Positions 51,101 to 62,100 of a stretch of DNA of 64,000 nucleotides are shown here, one piece after another. The translations under genes and the position numbers were made by a program. The DNA is from Trichuris trichiura (lineage: Eukaryota; Nematoda; Enoplea; Trichinellida; Trichuridae): contig JBAJFE010000042.1 of the NCBI GenBank assembly GCA_037903355.1, positions 2,616,001 to 2,680,000 on the forward strand. The letters are read 5' to 3'. A model generated the notes under the pieces. The model ran no database searches. It was not told where the DNA came from and worked only from the letters and a program-made list of their open reading frames with translations. Within the stretch, counting starts at the first letter, position 1. Every line of letters begins with the position of its first letter.

Positions 51101-51889
51101 CAGTTTAAACGATTTGCCCGTTGTGTAAGACTGCTTTTTGATAATTAATTTATGCCAGTGATTCTCAGGGAATGATTGAGGGGCTCTAGTGGGGGACCCG
51201 CCGAAGTTCTCTCGAGAATTCAGGCAGTTTCTGCTCCTCTGCCTTTTCCCGCCATTTTTTTCGGAAGCCAACTAGTTTAAGGGATGTTAGCAACCTGAGC
51301 ATGGCAAACGCTGATTCTGTATATGCTAACAGTTAAAATGTTTCAGCTTACCAAAATGATCGGCGAGAAATACCTAAGCATTGTTCTTTCATCTGGAAAC
51401 AAGAAAGTAAGTTCATTCACTTGTTGCAAAGTGCTTCGGTTGGCCAAGGATGAAAAATACACTGTGCATTGTTTTGGTGGTAGTCTTAAAATAACTTAAT
51501 TTTTTATTTTCAAGTTTTTGTCAATCGATAGGCCTTACGACAGATATCTTCTTCCAACAGGCTAAGGTCGAGATAGGTTCAATCTTAAAAGGTAGATTTA
51601 CTAATTTTCGTTTACTAATAAAGAGTTCAAGTCATATTAACCGAATTCGCCGAATAGCATAAGGCGGTAAAGCACAAGATAAGCAGTAGTCATCGTCGGT
51701 CTTAAAATTTCTACAAAAAGCAGGCTGTTTATACTTGAGTTGCTAGCTTTCGATACTGCCTGTTGACGTGATTTTGATTTGCAGATTTTTTGCGAAGTCA
51801 AGAAGAAAGCGTCTGTTTTCGTAACGAAAATGTTGCGCAACGGTTTCTACGAAAAATTTAACAAAAGCATTCCAAGGAATCGTCCATAA
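45122..51889 (+). CDS. SETD2: SETD2-type histone H3K36 methyltransferase
   Basis: Coding exons: 45122-45189, 45243-45332, 45381-45432, 45488-45564, 45620-45821, 47641-47738, 47785-47917, 47962-48093, 48788-49114, 49162-49242, 49295-49346, 49499-49570, 49784-49985, 50039-50204, 50258-50359, 50816-51124, 51347-51406 and 51785-51889. All junctions are GT/AG with matching phases; about 775 aa. AWS domain: CDCDHPCDEQCLN, ECGNECTWGDQCKNRRFQR. SET domain, residues about 71-195: IIEYVGEVL (residues 100-108), the cofactor/catalytic NHSCDPNC (152-159), ELSFDYQF. Post-SET: CYCGAANCRG. Then a helical region (LNQRLQLAELIM) as in human SETD2, and a C-terminal SRI domain from about residue 683 (DFKKEM, FKRFARCLTKMIG, EVKKKASVFVTKML), which binds the phosphorylated RNA polymerase II CTD. 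The protein is far shorter than human SETD2, and I find no WW domain. An upstream 5' exon remains possible through an acceptor before 45104. Confidence 0.93.
46374..46391. repeat. GAATATTC palindrome copy in the intron
   Basis: TTCATTGAATATTCAATG matches the palindromic core of the diverged repeats at about 2320 and 4546. It is the only strong similarity seen, so this may be a fragment of the same family inserted into the SETD2 intron. Confidence 0.5.
46999..47249 (+). other. Unassigned open frame inside SETD2 intron 5
   Basis: An open frame of about 83 codons on the SETD2 strand includes VLEVQYDTCGVEKIDNGRGH, then WKNHGIEDFVILDSKGG and MLYVGYGSDFEA before a stop. Its composition looks like real protein. 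An AG acceptor lies at its start (47010) and a GTGAG donor at about 47191. As a cassette exon of SETD2 it would break the frame, because the flanking junction is phase 0 and this frame needs one extra base at the acceptor. It may be a nested gene fragment or a transposon piece; I recognise no family. Confidence 0.35.
48219..48303. mobile_element. (AT)n tract and pogo/Tigger-like terminal repeat in SETD2 intron 8
   Basis: An AT dinucleotide run (about 48223-48242) is followed by GGCCAGCATACGGAGGTTCA and ACTGTATATA ending near 48303. The minus-strand reading TACAGTTGAACCTCCGTA is a Tigger/pogo-type inverted terminal repeat beside a TA target. The same end appears at 54460-54490. Only one convincing end is visible here, so it is a fragment or a very short MITE. 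Confidence 0.5.
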
Positions 51890-53384
51890 CGAAAATGTTG
51901 TCGACTGTGAAGAAAGTTGGCAATTACGGGTCCCCTAGCGAAAAATGCCCATTCTTTTGGAAGCTTCACAGAATGCTTCGATTCGTGGTAACAGCCCGTC
52001 AGAATGTTCCTTTTACTTCTTTATCGTTTGTTAAACTATCGTTTGTAATATTGCTTCTTTTTTCGGACCGACATGAAATCTGCCTGTTATCATCCGGTAT
52101 ACCATCTGTTCCGCTTTTGCAGTGTACTTCCCGTTTTTTCACCGAAACTGCGCGATTTGAACATTTGTTCTTCCCTCTTTCTTTCAGGAAATTTTATTTG
52201 CTTTTCCTATTTCAGTCTGTTCAGTCATTACGGTCCGCCAAAGCTTTGTAAACAGCTGTTACCGGAAAGTTGCAATAGAAGTAGTAATAAATAGTCCTAT
52301 TTATCATCACGTCCATGAATAGAGGATAATGAACAGCTATAATGCACGGTGCGCATCCGTTAACAGGAATCTATTGTACGTGTGTGATGCATCGTATCGC
52401 TGTACGCTGCTGATGCCTACGCTTTCTATGTGTGCTTCCCAAGCGGACGATAGTAGGCCAAAGGAAACGAAGCGGTCAGGAAGCTCAGTCAGCCGGAAAA
52501 GCTAGAGAGAAGTCTTTAGCCAAAATCGCACAATTGTCGAAGGCGTAGCGTGGTTATCTGTTCAGGCATACCCGTTAGAGAGGAACTCGACAGGTATGTA
52601 GCTCCGTTAAACGAATCAAAACCTAAAAAAGCCGTGAATAGACGGGAACCAGACCGTTCTTGGGTTGAAAAATATGCTGTTGTTACAACAATAACTCCAG
52701 GCATGAAGAAAAACAATGAAAGTATTAAGAACTTTTTAAGTAGAGTGTAAGGTTTAATGAATTTTCGAGTGTCAAACCTGGTTTCAGCTAGCCTGGAAAT
52801 TTCCAAAAATTAAGAGCGCCTCTTCAAAAGTCCTTTTCAGTTAGTGTTCTCTAATCCCGTTAGTTTGATGGACAAAAAATGGAAATCTCAGCTGTCTTCC
52901 AGAAAGGACTTTGATTGTTTGGCAAACTTTTCCTCAAGTGAATTTTTGAAAATTAGACTATAGCTCCTATGAACCCCAGAAAAATCTATTGTTGCGGTTT
53001 AGCTGCGTCCACAGTGGTTCAACACCTTGAATATTCGCTGTCGTCAGCGGGATGTCGAAGTTCTCAGAGTGGTTTACACGCAAATATGAATACCTCTCCC
53101 TGACTATGAAGCGCAGTTTCGCCATCCTTTAGGGACTCTTCGCCAGCACCATTAAAGTTGAGCCGCGGCGGTTTTCAGCGAGCACTAGGAAGCATTGCTA
53201 CGTTTCGTGGCACACCGCGACTTGAAGCCAGCAAAAATATGGCAATGTGAACACTAGCGCAAAAGTGAATGGTTTCAGACGACGGATCTTGTGTGTGGGC
53301 TATGCCTGCAACATAAGGAAAAGTAGGCTCCTTATGGTAAGCATACGCCATATTGTTCTAGCATCGCAGCGAAGCCATTCTATT
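51890..53384. other. 3' flank of SETD2; unassigned frame at 52550-52750
   Basis: SETD2 3' UTR should start here. At 52519-52750 a plus-strand frame follows a possible TTTAG acceptor and reads RREPDRSWVEKYAVVTT and MKKNNESIKNFLSRV before a stop. Its composition is protein-like, but no family is recognised and the first codon is not ATG. It could be a small gene's last exon or a transposon scrap. Confidence 0.3.
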
Positions 53385-53440
53385 CTTAACCTAAGCCTAA
53401 GCCTAAACATGAGCTTTACATTTAGGCTTGTTTTCAGTAA
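53385..53440. repeat. TTAGGC-bearing foldback element, copy 4
   Basis: TTAACCTAAGCCTAAGCCTA gives three consecutive CCTAAG-type units. They are followed by AACATGAGCTTTACATTTAG and GCTTG. The CCTAAGCCTAA...AAGCTTTAC order matches 29010-29040. The outer GCCGGCCG part is not evident in this copy. Confidence 0.6.
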
Positions 53441-54344
53441 GCGCGTAAGACGATGGTCACCAGGCGTACAGTATAACAGGGGAACGTAACCGACAAGACC
53501 CTTGAAAATAGGATGAACACATGGCGCATAACCGATAATACCCAAATAAACATTAGAAACTCTTGATGCTTTGAGTGCCCTTTCTACGCTAAATGAATGC
53601 AGAAATGCTTTACGCACTTAGTATTAACCTGCTGCAGAGCAGGTCAACGGTTCTGAGTGCCCAAAAGCAGCAAAGCTGCCCAATCATTAAAATGAACATA
53701 AAGGAAACCACAGAAAGGATTTCGAGCAAAAAACGAAGTCAGAAACTTTACACGCCGTCCGCATGGCGAAATTTGTCGATTATCAGACGTATCAAGAGTC
53801 TTGCGCTTAAAAAGTATACATGACTCTAACTATATGCTTAAAACGTAGAAGATCCATAAGGAAGTGCCCGTAATTTTTCTAAAATGAATTTGAATTTTGA
53901 AATTTTCTTAGCATTAATTTAGTAATGAACCGTGTGATGTTAACGTTATGTTTGAGAAACAAAGCGTTATAAAAGTAGAGAGCAGAAGCCAATGAAAAGG
54001 GATGTCAGATTATGCAAATTAAGGTAGTTCAGAGTCACTTTGACTTTGAAAGTTGGGAACAGCAATTGTTATTATTTTTATGACCAAACGATGACGAAGA
54101 AAAAGGGTTTCAATGGCAACGTTGTACGCAGATCATCAGTTCAGGTAGCATTCATAATCGCTGAAAGCTAGGATATAGGCATACTATAATAACGAAACTG
54201 ACAGGACTAAACAGCTCAGATCAAGTTGATGGCATCCCGCTTTCCTAGTGATATCCATGGAAAGAACATTTAGTTTTGCGACGACGTGTTTTTTATCATG
54301 AGCATAAATAAACTCGGTAAAGCGTCTCTACTGCTTGGTGAGTG
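53441..54344. other. Intergenic, nothing recognised
   Basis: A 76-codon lysine- and serine-rich plus-strand frame (53593-53823) is unassigned. No repeat or RNA structure was noted. Confidence 0.35.
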
Positions 54345-54490
54345 TATACGGTGAAACCTCCAAGGTTGACTACCGTAAGTGGAAAGTTGACTGCTTTAGG
54401 CGTGACGTTGCATAAGGACACGATGCTGGTTTGCTCTCTGTAAGCTGACCAGTCTATTGTGCGGCCAACTTACGTAGGTTCAACTGTATA
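54345..54490. mobile_element. pogo/Tigger-like MITE, about 145 bp
   Basis: Left end: TATACGGTGAAACCTCCAAG, GTTGACTACCGTAAGTGG. Right end: GCGGCCAACTTACGTAGGTT, CAACTGTATATC. The right end read on the minus strand (CAGTTGAACCTACGTAAGTT then GGCC) pairs with the left end, and both sides abut TA, the usual target of Tc1/mariner-pogo elements. CAGTTGAACCTC is the typical start of Tigger/pogo terminal repeats. There is no transposase, so it is non-autonomous. Confidence 0.65.
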
Positions 54491-55077
54491 TCATAGGCAA
54501 TTAGCCGTATGCTTTGGGCGCTTAAAAAGTAAACTTTTAACTCCCAGCGTCTGAATATCTGTAATAGGCAAAACATTAAAATGTTAATGTTTTGATTTGT
54601 AACAACGAGGAACAGGTAGTTCACGACGTCATTAGATTAGACACAATAATTGTCGCTTGACAAGCCAATTGCTGTGCGTTAAAAATTGTTGATCAGTTAA
54701 ATGCAGACATAATAATGCTAACTGAGCTATTTGAGAATCGAATGGCGTTTTTTGAGACGGCAAAAAATAGAAGCAACTTTTGGTATGAAACGTAATGAGC
54801 AGACGGCGCGCTTTATGTGAACCAATTAGTACTACCTCCTACATACTGTCGTTGGTGAAACAAGCGCAAAAATCATCACAACTTGTGAAGGTAATGCACA
54901 AAGCTACGGTATCTCAGAAGGTGGGCAGCATGAACTAAGGCAAATGAAATTTCCCCTCTAATCTGGGCTGCTATTTACAATATACTAATTTTTTGGGTCA
55001 TTTCATGGACAGCGTGTTTGCAGTCATTTGCTCTAGCCATATGAAAATGTTATGATGAAAACCCCTACATACTAATC
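54491..55077. other. Intergenic, nothing recognised
   Basis: A+T-rich spacer without a conserved frame, repeat or fold that I can support. Confidence 0.4.
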
Positions 55078-55097
55078 TTTAGCTGGAGTGAAACTTG

Positions 55098-55155
55098 ACC
55101 GCTAACGACGGGTGGAGGCTGATACCTGAAAGCTCCGGAGTCAATAAAAAGATTT
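55098..55155 (+). repeat. CGCTGAAGA/CCCGAAAG dispersed motif, copy 3
   Basis: CCGCTAACGACGGGTGGAGG is followed by CTGATACCTGAAAGCTCCGG and AGTCAATAAAAAG. This parallels CGCTGAAGACGGG...GACCCGAAAGCTCCGG in the 10.1 kb hairpin. Here the motif stands alone with an AATAAA downstream, as it might at the 3' end of an element, and no inverted partner is seen. Confidence 0.5.
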
Positions 55156-55324
55156 CCCCAAGCAATCAACCCTAAATAGAATCTGTATGACGAAATTCTG
55201 TCATCCAGTTGTGGGCAGTTACGTGTTTAAAGAACGTCAAAACAGGTCTACCATAGTCTTGAAAAGCAAAAAATCCTGAATAACGAAATTCGATTACTCA
55301 CTGCAATTTCTCGCAGTTGGAATA

Positions 55325-55405
55325 TGCTACCTAAGCCTAAACCAGAAATAGAGAGCGCCAATGTAATTATGTCCGTAGTTTTATGTTAAGCCTTAAGCCG
55401 CATAC
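55325..55405. repeat. Degenerate TTAGGC-like tract, copy 5
   Basis: CTACCTAAGCCTAAACCAG at about 55328 and TTAAGCCTTAAGCCGC at about 55386 flank about 40 bases. They resemble the inner part of the foldback family but are more decayed. Confidence 0.35.
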
Positions 55406-58199
55406 GCCAACTGTGGGGAACACTATAAAGCAATTAAGTTTGGTAATTCCGGACTTTTGCCTTTCCAACTTTTGAATTGCGTTGGTGCTAGGACACTAAG
55501 GAGAACATAGTTTTGTTGACTACTTCGTTAGTAGCCTATGAAGTTTTTTTGTAGTAATAATATTCACAACTGCAAATATGGTCGGAGCCTAGCAGCTGCA
55601 GCACATTGTGCACAAAGTCAACGGTCCGTAAATTCATGCAAACTGAGACAAAACAATGTATGCATGTTTATTACTTGCTGAATCGTTTTACTTCTTTGTT
55701 TCACAGAAATGTTAGTTTAAAAATGACATGAACATTAAAGCCATGTGACGAAACTGTAGTTAGCATAGAAAACACACTAAACTTTCAGGTAAGACTTATT
55801 CGTCCATCGCCTTTTGTTGCCACATTAATTAACAGTTTCCGCATAAAATTTGAGTTTTTGCAAAGTCATACTATTTATATTAACGAAGTCTGTTCGCATT
55901 AAAGTTAGCAAAAACTTCACTACTTAAACATTCTGATTGAATACAGTCTACACCGCTGCGATAACATGAACTTCCTCATACCGACTTCATTTATTACATG
56001 TTCTTTTGAGCGGTAGTCTGGCTTTACATCATTACTATGAATGAGACCTGGATTAATGTTTTACACACGTGATAAATGCAATATGAGGCAATATAATAAA
56101 TTTACGTTCTACCGAGCTGACTGCGAGTAATCTGACATTATGCATTGTCATTACCTGCTAAATGTTCAAAGAAACAGAAACGCGCTTAGCGTAAAAGGGT
56201 TAGTAACGATGAGTACGGTTATTCGTCGGCTTCTCATTCATGTTTTCCTCGCTCTCATTAGGCGTTACATCAGGGACAGAATCGTATGCAGCTCCTCCAA
56301 GCTTAAATTCTCACCAACAGATGACTAAACTGCCTTTTAAAATGGCCCAGTGATGGAAGGTTGGGGAAATATTAATAAAAATTACAAAAAAAGGGCTAAA
56401 CGCATTCTAAAGCTGCACTAGCTATTCCACGGGCAAAAAAACACGACAAATTTCATTGCTTTGTCTTTTCCAAACAAAACTTTGACGGCATGACTAGACG
56501 AATCCTGAAGTCTTCTTACGGGTTCTATTTATAGTTGAAGAGCTTTTTTCATAAAAAAATTAGGAAACTAAAACAGTTTTATCGAAGATATTTCGTGCAA
56601 ACTTCCTAACTCCCCAAATAACAGGATGTAAAAAAAGCCCTTTAGGTTACCATTAATTAGCGTATATGAAGAAAAGATAGATATTAATCCATAGTCTATC
56701 AAGCAGGCATAGCCTATGGCGAATCGTAAAGAAATATCCCTTTTTTAAATTTACTTCAAGCTTGCATAAAAATTAATACCTTTTTTGAAGTCTTAGTCAT
56801 TAACTAGTAGATCGTTGGTACTTTTGTGTTCTTTTCAAATTATTAATAGCAAAGCAGATCAACGACAGACATTTCTGACAGAGACCACGCCGAAATAAAG
56901 CGTATAACGTGTCCAGAAATAAATGAGCAAATTGCCAGTAATATCTGTTTGCTAGGATTGGCGATGCCAAGCCAAAAACTCTCGTTGCTATAAATTTTTA
57001 TACGACATAAATAAGAAAACCAATTATCAAGTTTTAGTTTCATTTCCGACTAATTCTATAGAAAGAATTCTCGTAGCTTAGCTAGTTGATGTATTGGAAC
57101 TTTCCAAATTCGTCCAGTTCAGCTGCCGTGAAGGCCATATACTGACTATATATGGAATCATTAAGAAAACCGCTTTCGGCTTACTACTTACTCTCCGTGG
57201 CAGTCAAGTCAACTTCATGTTGCAATTAATGAACAGGAAAGGCGAAGTCTTTCGTTGCTAAATTTACGTGAACTTTACTGTCAGTGATCGATTGCTTTTT
57301 TATTAACCATGACTGCTCCGCCTATTGTCTGGTCTTACTTTTCAAAATGATCAGTTTCTAATGTCTACCTCAGTGACGTGTAAATTGTACTTTTGGAATT
57401 GGCATTTCTGCCACAGTACGTGAGATTAGCTCCAGCAGATGTTCAACTCCGCTCGGAGAGACTAGGAGTAGTCGGCTTCTTTAGCCCATTAATGAGTTTA
57501 AATACGACTAGACAAAAAAAGCTATTCACAAGAAATTTTTCACTTATTTGATCGGGTCGTAAGCCTAGTGCCTCGCGTATTGAGAAGTTATGCTCAGCTA
57601 TGTTTACATTTTGCAGTGAACGTTTTGTTGCTACCACTGTAAATGTATTGAAGCATCTGTTCGCAAACGTGCTATGCGAATTTTGCACTGCAGAGCATAA
57701 CTGAACAGCTTATACAGCAGCCCACGAAAAGCAGCTCTAAATACACGTCGAAATTGGTTAGTTTGAATTACTTGTTAAATAGACTTCTAATACTGAATAA
57801 TTGTCTAAAAGCACCAATGCCACCCCATTTAGATTGCGCTGTATTCTTGAGAACATTACGGAGCAACTTTAGAGGAATAAAGAACTTTGTACCAAGTGCA
57901 CTAAACAAAGTGAAATAAGATTGCTGCTAAAAGCTGTAACACTGACTATTCCTTGCGAAAAGGTCACACCTGATTCGAGATGTTTACTTCTGTTGGGAGT
58001 ACATTGAAATGTCGTCCACTGAGTGAAAAAGATTCAGTGTCTTTAAAATTCCATTAATACTAGGTTTACACAAACATCCGTTCTGTTGTTGTGCTAAATT
58101 TCAATACACCATCAATAAAACTGCAAAAACAGTGCTCACTCAAAATCGTGCCCCTTTACGGCCTTCTTCCAACGTTTTGACACCGAATAAATTCCCATG
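55406..58199. other. Intergenic, nothing firmly recognised
   Basis: Short frames only. An 81-codon minus-strand frame at 57443-57688 (containing SIREALGLRPDQISEKF) looks protein-like but matches no family I know. Confidence 0.35.
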
Positions 58200-59135
58200 C
58201 GTTAGAAGGACCAGAGCTTTGATCCAAAAACTGAACCACCCAATACCAAGATTCTACTTACGGTAAGGATCCTATTAATAACATGAAAAAGTAAACCGCA
58301 GCTTTCGGCTAGTGTACCGTCAGCTGTCGCCAGCGCTGTAACAACAAAAAAAGATAATGATGAATCATTATCTTTGTTTGTTACACCGTTGATGACGGAT
58401 GACACCACACTACCCGACAGCTCCGGCTTATTTTTTCATGTTATTAATGGGATCTTTACAGTAAACAACATCTTGAACTTTATGAGAACCCACGGTACCG
58501 TAAGAAAAAGCATCCAACTTTTGACCTTTCCAAATTCTTTGAAACGATGCCCTAATAGGCCCTGCTGCATGGACTGCAAGGTAGTCCGTTAAAAATATGC
58601 CTAGAGAGTACGTTACATGAAGTAACTCTTTCCAGCCTAGTTGCTGAAAGGTGCTCTCTGTCACTGAAGCAATATGAAGTCGTGCGTTGGTATACAATGA
58701 ACAGCACCCTCCTTTCCCAAAGATTTTTGCCAATTTCTTAAGCCGTGAAGAATAGACGTTGGCGGGCTGCAGCAATTCAAAATTTAAAAAACCGTTTTGG
58801 TCCTATCATATGTATATTGCACTTTTTTCTGTCTCTATTTGCCTTTGCTGCGGATGTGTGTCACCTGACCTGCTTTCACCCAAAGCTGTTTCTTTACGAT
58901 GTCATAAAGGGCCTTTTTTTTATCACCAATAGCTATCCGCCCAAAAACTTTTTCTTTCTTGCGCTCTCATGTCCTGAAGCTGATCCTCTCCTGACAATCC
59001 CGACGAGAAGCGTAATATCATTTTCCTCTACTTCTGGGTGTTGCCCATCGAATGGAGATGGGAATCATTCTTCTAGGGTGCACACCGAGCGCTCTAAGGA
59101 GCTCTTGTGTTGTCGTAGCTTTCTTGATCAGAGTT
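58200..59135 (-). pseudogene. mariner-family transposase fossil with inverted second end
   Basis: Read on the minus strand from 59131, the frame gives LIKKATTTQELLRALGVHP (second helix-turn-helix region), then after two stops RIAIGDKKKALYDIVKKQLW in place of the family's 'RIVTGDEKW..Y....RK..W', the first catalytic Asp block. After a frameshift near 58800 come DQNGFLNFELL ('WD..G...ELL'), YTNARLHIASVT in place of 'HDNARPH', LGWKELLHVTYSLG and TDYLAVH in place of 'YSPDLAPSDYHLF', and KGQKLDAF. The second catalytic Asp is Thr here, so it is dead. Beyond about 58430 the sequence folds back: 58228-58340 repeats the end in reverse orientation, so KDPINNMKK can be read on both strands, with arms meeting near 58370 at an AAAGATAATGATGA hairpin. 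Confidence 0.82.
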
Positions 59136-62100
59136 TACAAATCTTTGTTTTCAATTTTTGATGATTTACTGGATAAGCTTTAAATAACTCCTATTCTTAG
59201 CGTAAATACTGGTGTGTATGTTCGCAGAAGCGTTAGACAAACAAGTCTAATTAATGCGTTAGAAGCATGGTTCAATGGCAAAAGAATGTAGCTTTTTTCT
59301 CTGGCTGCAAAAGGTCATGTTTGCTTCGTAAATCAGCTCATCATGTTTTTCTCATAAACTTGACTGCTGCGTTTATAGATCATCCTTGGAAAAACTGTCA
59401 GCAATTATTAATAAATTCTAAACATTTTTTCTCATAATCATCACGGTATACGTTTAATTAGCATTGATCATTAAGGAATGCTACGTTAACAACGGAAATT
59501 CAGTGCATCAGTGCTAGCTGCGGGTCGCAGCTGTGTAATTGAAAAACGAGGAGCAATGCCAGCCCTCTGCATCATTTAAACCAGCATTTATTCACGTTTC
59601 CCACTAATCACATCCCTAGTAGCATTACGTGACTAATTGCACAAAGTCTAGCCTTTAAGACTTTAAATGCTAAGTGGCTGCTCTGCTGACGATGAAAATG
59701 CTGTTGACGGTGAAGGACTGCGTAATCAAGAGAAAATCATAAGTGCAATTTGTTTATAATTAGTATGCATGCTTGACGGGAGGTCTGAGATCGGTTTAGC
59801 ATAGGCACTGTTATCAAACTGCGAAACATATTCAACAGGATAAACAAATTACGCAGTAGGAAGTAAGAGCAACCAATTTGAATAAATGAGCATTTCCTTG
59901 CAATCAAAAAGGATGATCATTGCAAATAAAAATGCAATGATTAAGACCTGTGATTAGCAAGTGCAGTCCTTAAAGCGTCAAACATTTGTGCCTACTGGTC
60001 AGTGAGGACTAATTCCACCACAAGTAATTCGAACTATTCTTCTGCTAATACCGCTGACAAAAGCAACAATTGTGATTAGCATCTATTGATTCCGTAGACA
60101 AAGACTGAAAAAGACGGAAAAGATACGCATGACGTAACATGTTTTTTTAGCACGTAAAACCCCTCTACATCTCCTGGTCAGTTAATTCGTTAATACCTGA
60201 TGAAACGGCAAGCATATAGAATTATCTCTAAATAAGACGAAAGGATATACATAAATGAAGAATGTGACAAAAATAGAAGGAATTCTTTTTAACAATTTCT
60301 TAGAACTTCGTAATGTTAATACGAGAAGCAACGGTTTAGTGAGACCTTTTGAGGCAGGAATAGTCTTGTCCTGTCATTGCTAAAAACTATGGTTTCAGGC
60401 TCGCTAAAAGATTTTTTTCGCTTTTACGTTATACAAAGCAGTAAGGCAAGTTAAGTGTAACCATGAGCATTGCTAGTGGAGCGCAGCTACATGGACAGTA
60501 AAGTTATCCAGTATTCTTTCAAAAAAAAAATAAATAGCTGATCTTGTCTAGAAGACGAAAAATGAATTAAGCGTCGTAGAGTCACTGACAAGTTTTACAT
60601 AAGAAAGGGATACCAAGCCCTTCCTCATCCTTGTTTCAATCAGCGAATTGCTACATAACATTTGAACGCACCGTTTTCAGTAACGGGCGCGTACGTTTTC
60701 ATTGTAATAGCAGTCCCATTTTTAGCGCCGTATACACTCCACTGAAGAAAGGACAAGCTGAACCCGGATACTGGGTATCCGTAGCCATTTTCACCAACTG
60801 TTACGCTTGGCATTCTTCAGTTTGAATCAGTGCATCTAATCGAGGCGGCTGCGCATATAGGCAAGTCCATTTGGCGTTGTTTGCACGGAGTACTGCGATA
60901 TTGTTTTCGACATGCGTAGGCGTAACTGCTTCCTTGGATTACGTCCGCAGCAATAGCAGGTAGCAAGTAACGATCTCTTTGCGGTAAAAAGACGACAGAG
61001 TTACTTCATATTAACAAATTTTAATTGGTATTCAAAAAAGTTTTTAATCAATGTGTGAAATTATGATAGTCGTCATTAATAGAGGAGTACGCAAAAATAT
61101 TATGTCTTGCTTTTTAATTAAACAGAGTAAGATAAGCTGAATTAATCAGCGAAACGGAAACCATGAAAGCTAACGGGCAAAAGCGGTGGAGAGGCCTGGC
61201 GAAAATCTACTTTTTAAAAAATTGGAAATCAACCTCTGAAGCAAAACATATTAAAACAAATGTGCTTTAGTTCCGCGAAAAAGATTTAGCGTACTCCTCA
61301 ACTGCGAAACTACTTAACTTACATATCAAAAGATACGTCAAAGAACTTCCTTGGGTTAACAATGAATACGTTAAAGGCTACCTTCAACAAACAGCTGAAT
61401 AAGTTCGCATTCTTTTCACGATACAGTCAGAAGGTTCTGAAGAGGCGCAATGCTTCGCTTACTTATTCATGACAAATTGTTGGTAAACACATTGCCCGTT
61501 TAGTTCTCCTTATGAGCTTTTTAATGTGCGATTTTTCGCGCGTATTTATGCATGTATTTGTGCATGCATATTTAAGAATATGTCTGGTCGCTGTCTTCTG
61601 GCGGCCGACCTTTCCCTGTCTAAGAGAGAAACGTATCAGATGTTATCTAAAAACCTCAGGTAACTAAACCGTATTTTTGCTCAAGTACAACCGGCTTCCT
61701 ATTGAATTCCGTTGAGGGAAAGATAACGTTTTTTACTAAGAAAAACTCTCTCTTTTTCATTCACATTTGATCCCAACTTCCGGTTGCTGAATGGCCACTT
61801 GCGCGACCTTCCTTCCGTGTCAATGTGATTAGACTGTTGTACGTTACGTTCAAGCTGCGCTGCTACCAGCAGACATTTTGGAATGTTGTATAACTGGAGC
61901 TCGAGAACTTAACTGAATCAAAAATCTAGATTTCCTCAAAAGATTAACACAGATTGTATTTCCAAACAACCGCTACGCATTTTGATAAGATAAATTCTAC
62001 GACAAGCCTTTAGGAATTTCAAGCGCCACTGACCTCCTACTGCAACATTTTGAAGGGGAGAAATAAAGTTGAAACATTTTAATCAGTTTTTACTTCAGGT

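Noticed and set aside
58202..58592. Two similar proteins on opposite strands sharing LFHVIN.I.TV
   Set aside because: They are antisense translations of the two inverted arms at the mariner end, so the similarity reflects DNA symmetry, not protein homology.
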